A stretch of DNA of 46,956 nucleotides from Sutterella sp. Its GTDB lineage: Bacteria; Pseudomonadota; Gammaproteobacteria; Burkholderiales; Burkholderiaceae_F. Positions 43,117-46,956 of this stretch are shown here, one piece after another (position 1 is the stretch's first letter; every line of letters starts with the position of its first letter). The notes under the pieces are model-generated. The model searched no databases and had not been told where the DNA came from. It saw only the letters and a list, made by a program, of their open reading frames with translations. The translations under genes and the position numbers were made by a program. The stretch spans positions 1 to 46,956 of the forward strand of contig NZ_JAUNSF010000013.1 in assembly GCF_030539355.1 (NCBI RefSeq). The letters are read 5' to 3'.

Positions 43117-44397
43117 ATGCCCGCACAGGCCAACAGCCGCCTCTTCCTGCTTCTCTTCCTCGCCACGCTCGCCGCGTTCGGCCCCTTCGTCACCGACTTC
43201 TACCTGCCGACGCTCCCCGAGCAGTCGGAGGACTTCCACGCCGCGCCCTCGCTCGTGCAGCTCGGTCTCTCGACGACGATGTGGGGCCTCGCCGCGGGCC
43301 AGCTCCTCGTGGGGCCGCTCTCGGACCGCACGGGCAGAAAGCGCCCGCTCGCCTGGTGCCTGCTGCTCTTCGCGCTCTCGACCTTCGGCGCGGCCGCGGC
43401 CCCCTCGATCGAGATCTTCCTCGGGATGCGCTTCCTCGAGGGCCTCGGCGCCTCGGGCGCGATCGTGATGTCGCGCTCCGTGGCCGCCGACCGCTACAGC
43501 GGCCGCGAGCTCGGCAGCTTCATGGGCGTCATGGGCTCGATCCAGGGCATCGCCCCGATCTGCGCGCCGATGCTCGGCGCCCTGATCGCGGAGGCCGTGG
43601 GCTGGCGCGGCATCTTCTGGCTCCTCTTCGGCGCGGGCGTGGTGCTCCTCCTCCTCACGGTCTTCGTGCTCGTCGAGACGCTCCCGCGCACGGGCGCGGA
43701 GAAACGCGCCCCGCGCGAGTCCCTGAAGGAAAGCAGCCGGATCCTCTTCTCCGACCCCGTCTTCATCGCAATCGTCATCCAGCAGTTCCTCGCCGCGGCG
43801 ATCCTCTTCGGCCACATCTCCTCGTCCCCCTTCATCTTCCGCGGCTTCTTCGGGCTCTCGAGCGAAGCCTACGGCATCGCCTTCGGCGGCATGGCGCTCT
43901 CGATCACCGTGGGCGCCGCGGTCTCCGGACGCCTCTCCGACCCGATCCGCGCGCTCAACATCGGCGCCTTCGGCATGCTCGGCGGCTCCCTGCTCCTCGC
44001 CGGCGCCTTCGCCGCCGGCCTCCCGCTCAGGTGCGTGGTGCCCTGCTACGTGATCGTGCTCGTCTCGCTCGGCCTCACGTTCCCGGCCTCCATGACCGCC
44101 GCGCTCAGCCTCCACCGCAGCCGCGCGGGCTTCGCCGCGGCGATCCTGGGCTCGATCTCCTTCGTGGGCGGGGGCCTCATCGCCCCCTTCACCGCGATGG
44201 GCGACGCGAGACTCTGCCTCTCGGCGATCTTCGTGATCTCGGGCATTCTGCTCGTGGCCCTCTCCTTCTGGCTCGGCCGGAAGTTGAAGCTCGAGCACGG
44301 TCATCAGGTTGACCTTGACAAGTACAAGAAGAAGGATCCGGAGAAGACCGCTGAGAAGCCGGCGGAGACGCCTGCGGAAACCGGTAAGGAAGCCTGA
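43117..44397 (+). CDS. Bcr/CflA-family multidrug efflux MFS transporter
   Basis: 426 aa from the ATG at 43117. An in-frame start at 43024 adds unconserved residues. Twelve membrane segments are visible. The first helix region ends in TDFYLPTLPE, the Bcr/CflA signature (TDxYLPxxP). Motif A is GPLSDRTGRKRPL, and RFLEGLGASGAIVMSRSVAADRY is the motif-C region of the family. The C-terminal tail (KKKDPEKTAEKPAETPAETGKEA) is charged and disordered, unlike most members. It probably exports chloramphenicol-, bicyclomycin- or sulfonamide-like compounds; the natural substrate is unknown. The ribosome-binding site is weak. It is divergent from slmA. Confidence 0.88.
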   Translation: MPAQANSRLFLLLFLATLAAFGPFVTDFYLPTLPEQSEDFHAAPSLVQLGLSTTMWGLAAGQLLVGPLSDRTGRKRPLAWCLLLFALSTFGAAAAPSIEIFLGMRFLEGLGASGAIVMSRSVAADRYSGRELGSFMGVMGSIQGIAPICAPMLGALIAEAVGWRGIFWLLFGAGVVLLLLTVFVLVETLPRTGAEKRAPRESLKESSRILFSDPVFIAIVIQQFLAAAILFGHISSSPFIFRGFFGLSSEAYGIAFGGMALSITVGAAVSGRLSDPIRALNIGAFGMLGGSLLLAGAFAAGLPLRCVVPCYVIVLVSLGLTFPASMTAALSLHRSRAGFAAAILGSISFVGGGLIAPFTAMGDARLCLSAIFVISGILLVALSFWLGRKLKLEHGHQVDLDKYKKKDPEKTAEKPAETPAETGKEA

Positions 44398-44419
44398 TTA
44401 CGAATCAGCCATTCATCTG

Positions 44420-44456
44420 AATGACCGGCGGACACCTCAGGGTGCCGCCGGTCATT
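44420..44456 (+). terminator. Long hairpin after Bcr/CflA gene
   Basis: AATGACCGGCGG-A-CACC-TCAG-GGTG-CCGCCGGTCATT is a 16-bp stem with one bulge, 22 nt after the stop codon. It has no U-tract, so it may protect the mRNA end as well as terminate. Confidence 0.55.
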
Positions 44457-44600
44457 GCATTCAGGGCGCCCGGAAATTTGCGAAAATGAACGCCGTTTCT
44501 CTCTCCCACGGGGCCGCGCACCCGAACATAAAAAACATTCCCGCGGTCCGGCCGGAGGCTCATTCATCAGAGGCGTCCGCTCGGAGGACGCCCTTCCGAC

Positions 44601-45566
44601 ATGCTTGAAGCGTTCCTCAATTCTCTCAACTGCGTCATCATCATGGGGCTGCTCGCGGGCGCGGGCTACTGGACGGCCACGAAGGGCTGGTACGACCAGA
44701 CGGCGTCGGCGCTGCTCGCGCGCCTCGTGACGTTTCTGTCGCTCCCCTGCTACCTCTTCGCGAGCGTCTCGGAGAAGCTCACCCACGACCAGCTCATAGC
44801 GCTCGCGGGGCCGATGGTGATCCCCTTCATCTCGATCTGGACGGTCTTCTTCCTCTCCCGCCTCGTGATCCGCCTCGGGCGCATCGAGAACACCCACTCG
44901 GGCGTCTTCTCCTCGGCCTTCACCGCCTCGAACAACATGTTCATCGGGCTCCCGGTCTCGATCGCGCTCTTCGGCGAGGACGCGGTGATCCCGACGCTCC
45001 TCTACTTCTTCGCGAACACGACCTTCTTCTGGACGCTCGGCAACTTCCTCGAGGCCCGCGACGGCGCGCGCGTCGAGCACAAGCAGACCCCGAAGGTCTT
45101 CTCGCTCGCGACCCTGAAGCGCGTCTTCTCGCCCCCGCTCTGCGGGTTCCTGCTCGCGATCGTGCTGCTGCTACTCAACCTCAGGCTCCCGCAGCCCATC
45201 ATGAGCGCGGCGAAGTACATGGGCGGCATCACGACGCCGCTCGCCCTCATCTTCATCGGCCTGATGATCCACACGATCGGCATCCGCCGCATCCGCTTCA
45301 CGAAGGACGTGATGCTGATGTTCCTCGGCCGCTTCATCCTCTCGCCCCTCGTCTGCCTCGGGATCACGATGCTGCTCCCGGTGCCCGAGCTCTTCGCCAA
45401 GGTCTACGTGATCCAGGCGGCGCTGCCGTGCATCACGCAGATCGCGGTGCTCGCGCGCTACCACCACGCTGACGTGGAGTTCGCCACGACGGCGGTGGCC
45501 TCCACCACCCTCCTCTCGGCGGCGATCCTCCCGGTCTGGATGATGATCCTCACTGCCATCGGCTGA
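44601..45566 (+). CDS. AEC (auxin efflux carrier)-family transporter
   Basis: 321 aa, standard for the family. Ten membrane segments in two repeats. The first repeat has LARLVTFLSLPCYLFASVSE and FTASNNMFIGLPVSIALFGE, the latter with the conserved N-x-x-F-x-G-x-P motif. The second repeat has GGITTPLALIFIGLMI and VIQAALPCITQIAVLARYH, where family members usually have P-x-x...N or Q. AEC proteins transport organic acids such as malate or malonate. The substrate is unknown here. The gene ends in a perfect terminator. Confidence 0.88.
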   Translation: MLEAFLNSLNCVIIMGLLAGAGYWTATKGWYDQTASALLARLVTFLSLPCYLFASVSEKLTHDQLIALAGPMVIPFISIWTVFFLSRLVIRLGRIENTHSGVFSSAFTASNNMFIGLPVSIALFGEDAVIPTLLYFFANTTFFWTLGNFLEARDGARVEHKQTPKVFSLATLKRVFSPPLCGFLLAIVLLLLNLRLPQPIMSAAKYMGGITTPLALIFIGLMIHTIGIRRIRFTKDVMLMFLGRFILSPLVCLGITMLLPVPELFAKVYVIQAALPCITQIAVLARYHHADVEFATTAVASTTLLSAAILPVWMMILTAIG

Positions 45567-45590
45567 TTCAAATCCAGAAGCTCTGAATTG

Positions 45591-45628
45591 AAAAGCCCTT
45601 CATCGCACGGTCGCGGTGAAGGGCTTTT
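45591..45628. terminator. Perfect bidirectional terminator
   Basis: AAAAGCCCTTCA and TGAAGGGCTTTT form a 12-bp stem, with A- and T-runs at its ends. It serves both the plus-strand AEC gene and the convergent minus-strand gene at 45646. Confidence 0.9.
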
Positions 45629-45645
45629 ATGTATGAAGCGGAACC

Positions 45646-46281
45646 TTATTCCGCCGGCGTCATCGCGCGGTCCTCGTCGAGGCGCCGCTGCAGGAGCTTC
45701 CACTCCTCGAAGCGGTGGACGAGCTCGGCGAAGCGCACGTCGAGCGCGAGCTTCCTTGCCTCGAGCTCGGCGATGTCATCCGGGTCGCCCTCGATCTCCT
45801 GGAGGTAGCGCACCTCGCGCTCGGTCTCGTCACGCGCGCGGATCGTCGCCTGCAGGCTCAGGTCAAACTCCTCCTCGGTGAGGGCCTCGAGCGGCGCCTC
45901 GAGCGTTCTCAGAGGCGGCAGCCCCTCGGGCTTCTCTTCGACCTCCTCGGGCTCCTCCCCCTCGGCCGGCGAGAGGAAGGGCTCGCCCGCGTCGGGTCCG
46001 AATCCGGGAGGAAGCCCCTGCATGCGCAGGAGCGCCTCGTCGGCCTCACGGTGTTCGGGAGCGGGCTCCCTGTGCTCGGGGGGAAGCGCCGGCACCTCCG
46101 GTCTTTCCGCGGCGGACCTGCCGGCGAAGGTGCCGGCGGGCACGAGGTGGCCGCCGAGCGCCAGTTCGGCGATGCCGAGCGTCACGGGGCCGTCGTCGGC
46201 CGAGAGGCGGAGCGTCGCTCCGGTCTCGCGGTCCTTGAGAATCACATAACCGGTCGGAAGAATGACGTCGAAAATCGGCAT
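45646..46281 (-). CDS. Hypothetical protein, beta domain + Pro/Glu linker + coiled coil
   Basis: 211 aa from the ATG at 46281. The first 50 residues are beta-rich (PIFDVILPTGYVILKDRETGATLRLS). A Pro/Glu/Ala-rich linker spans about 55-130 (ALPPEHREPAPEHREADEAL, EEPEEVEEKPEGLPPL). The C-terminal 80 residues are helical and probably coiled coil (DETEREVRYLQEIEGDPDDIAELEARKLALDVRFAELVHRFEEW). I do not recognise a family. An upstream in-frame start at 46344 is less likely. It converges on the AEC gene and shares its terminator. Confidence 0.65.
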   Translation of the reverse strand: MPIFDVILPTGYVILKDRETGATLRLSADDGPVTLGIAELALGGHLVPAGTFAGRSAAERPEVPALPPEHREPAPEHREADEALLRMQGLPPGFGPDAGEPFLSPAEGEEPEEVEEKPEGLPPLRTLEAPLEALTEEEFDLSLQATIRARDETEREVRYLQEIEGDPDDIAELEARKLALDVRFAELVHRFEEWKLLQRRLDEDRAMTPAE

Positions 46282-46464
46282 GACGGGAAGCCTCTTCGAA
46301 GAAGGAGTGCGTACGGGGACATGAATTATCCTCCCCGCGGGCACTAAGCGCGGTTTAATGGCCCGAGGCTACCATGATCATCATGGAGACGGCGCCGCCC
46401 CGCCTGACGGAGCGGTTACGGAATCCTTCAAACGCACGTCCGCATATCCGGGAGAGACTCCGAA

Positions 46465-46665
46465 ATGTTCACCTTCATCACCATCGTCCTCGCCATCCTC
46501 TGGGCGATCGCCTCGTTTGTGCTTCTCTTCAAGGTCTGGGACTCCGTCGGTCCGGCCGTGCTCTCGATCTCAAGCAGCCACGTCGTGCAGCTCCTGGCCA
46601 TGGCGATCATCTTCCTCGCCATCTGGGGCATCCCCGGCTGGCTCTGGATGAAGATCTTCGGGTAA
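46465..46665 (+). CDS. Small two-helix membrane protein
   Basis: 66 aa with GGGAGAG 8 nt before the ATG. Two hydrophobic helices at about residues 3-23 and 40-62, linked by KVWDSVGPAVLSISSSH, end in WLWMKIFG. I do not recognise a family. A short two-helix protein of this kind may be a subunit or a regulator of a larger membrane complex, but no partner is evident. A GC-rich hairpin follows. Confidence 0.65.
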   Translation: MFTFITIVLAILWAIASFVLLFKVWDSVGPAVLSISSSHVVQLLAMAIIFLAIWGIPGWLWMKIFG

Positions 46666-46691
46666 TCATCAGAACACCGATTTCCCTGATG

Positions 46692-46721
46692 GAGGCCGTC
46701 CGGACCGCTCCGGCCGGCCTC
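46692..46721 (+). terminator. Hairpin after the small membrane protein
   Basis: GAGGCCG-T-CCGGA-CCGC-TCCGG-C-CGGCCTC followed by TCTGCATTTCTC, 27 nt after the stop codon. Confidence 0.7.
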
Positions 46722-46756
46722 TCTGCATTTCTCAGACCGCCCTCCCGGGCGCGCCT

Positions 46757-46956
46757 CTAGTTGAGGAGCTTCGGCGGGGCGCCGTCCTGAGACTGCGCCT
46801 CCGCGGCACCCTCCTCCGCCGCGCCCTCGGCTCCCCACAGTTCCTGCTCTTCGCCCTTCGCGCCCTTCAGGTCGGCGTTGAAGACGGGCAGCCCCGGCTC
46901 GACGTCGACCGGCATGCGGGGGATCTCGTTCGCGAGCGTCCTGAAGGTGGGCTCGA
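46757..46956 (-). CDS. 3' end of an unidentified gene (cut by window edge)
   Basis: A minus-strand frame enters from the right edge and ends at a TAG at 46757-46759. The 65 or so visible residues include FRTLANEIPRMPVDVEPGLP and then an acidic, Ala/Glu-rich tail (GAEGAAEEGAAEAQSQ) ending in PPKLLN. Codon usage is like the neighbouring genes, so it is probably real. The tail looks disordered. The visible part is too short to name a family. It converges with the small membrane protein gene. Confidence 0.55.
   Translation of the reverse strand, partial: EPTFRTLANEIPRMPVDVEPGLPVFNADLKGAKGEEQELWGAEGAAEEGAAEAQSQDGAPPKLLN

Overview
The window is about 47 kb of high-GC chromosome (roughly 65% by eye) from a Gram-negative bacterium. 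TonB/ExbBD, a TonB-dependent receptor, the TamA/TamB outer-membrane assembly pair and several lipoproteins show an outer membrane. SlmA, CreA and the divergent ppsA/ppsR pair suggest a beta- or gammaproteobacterium. My best guess is a gut-type member of the Burkholderiales (Sutterellaceae-like), partly because a [FeFe]-hydrogenase maturase (HydG) is present. The taxonomic call is inference. No tRNA, rRNA, CRISPR array, transposase or phage gene was seen.

Layout. 1-8.8 kb: a divergent ferric-siderophore uptake locus. A receptor, exbB, exbD and tonB (cut by the left edge) run on the minus strand. A Ceu/Ycl/Vct-type ABC importer runs on the plus strand, with two permeases, an ATPase and two tandem substrate-binding proteins. 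The AT-rich region between them carries Fur-like sites and a separate palindrome. 8.9-10.0 kb: a PLP aminotransferase. 10.2-15.7 kb: a two-gene module of a McrB-like AAA+ NTPase with a coiled coil and a DUF2357/McrC-like PD-(D/E)XK nuclease. This is the best candidate for an uncharacterised defence system. 15.9-17.3 kb: CreA, a DUF1828-like protein and an orphan FeoC-like Cys4 protein. 17.4-17.6 kb: a previously unannotated, strongly structured RNA gene with its own promoter and terminator (6S-like architecture). 17.7-23 kb: two MFS transporters, a small membrane protein and a short CstA. 23.2-24.3 kb: a two-lipoprotein operon. 24.4-30.9 kb: tamA-tamB, with long Ala/Pro/Glu insertions in TamB. 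31-32.3 kb: a histone-H1-like Lys/Ala/Pro protein and a solitary ribbon-helix-helix protein. 32.5-35.4 kb: an MFS transporter and hydG without hydE or hydF. 35.6-37.7 kb: an SPFH/NfeD membrane pair and a hypothetical gene. 38-41.5 kb: ppsA and divergent ppsR. 41.6-45.6 kb: lysE-type exporter, slmA, a Bcr/CflA MFS and an AEC transporter. 45.6-47 kb: hypothetical genes, the last one cut by the right edge.

How the genes work together. The receptor with TonB-ExbB-ExbD moves a ferric chelate across the outer membrane, and the ABC importer takes it across the inner membrane. PpsA and PpsR form an enzyme and regulator pair at the pyruvate/PEP node, next to a CstA-type uptake protein that may import pyruvate or peptides. 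TamA and TamB insert outer-membrane proteins. The NTPase-nuclease pair stands alone between housekeeping genes with its own promoter region, as expected for an accessory defence island. Many genes are bounded by clear intrinsic terminators, which helps to fix transcription units.
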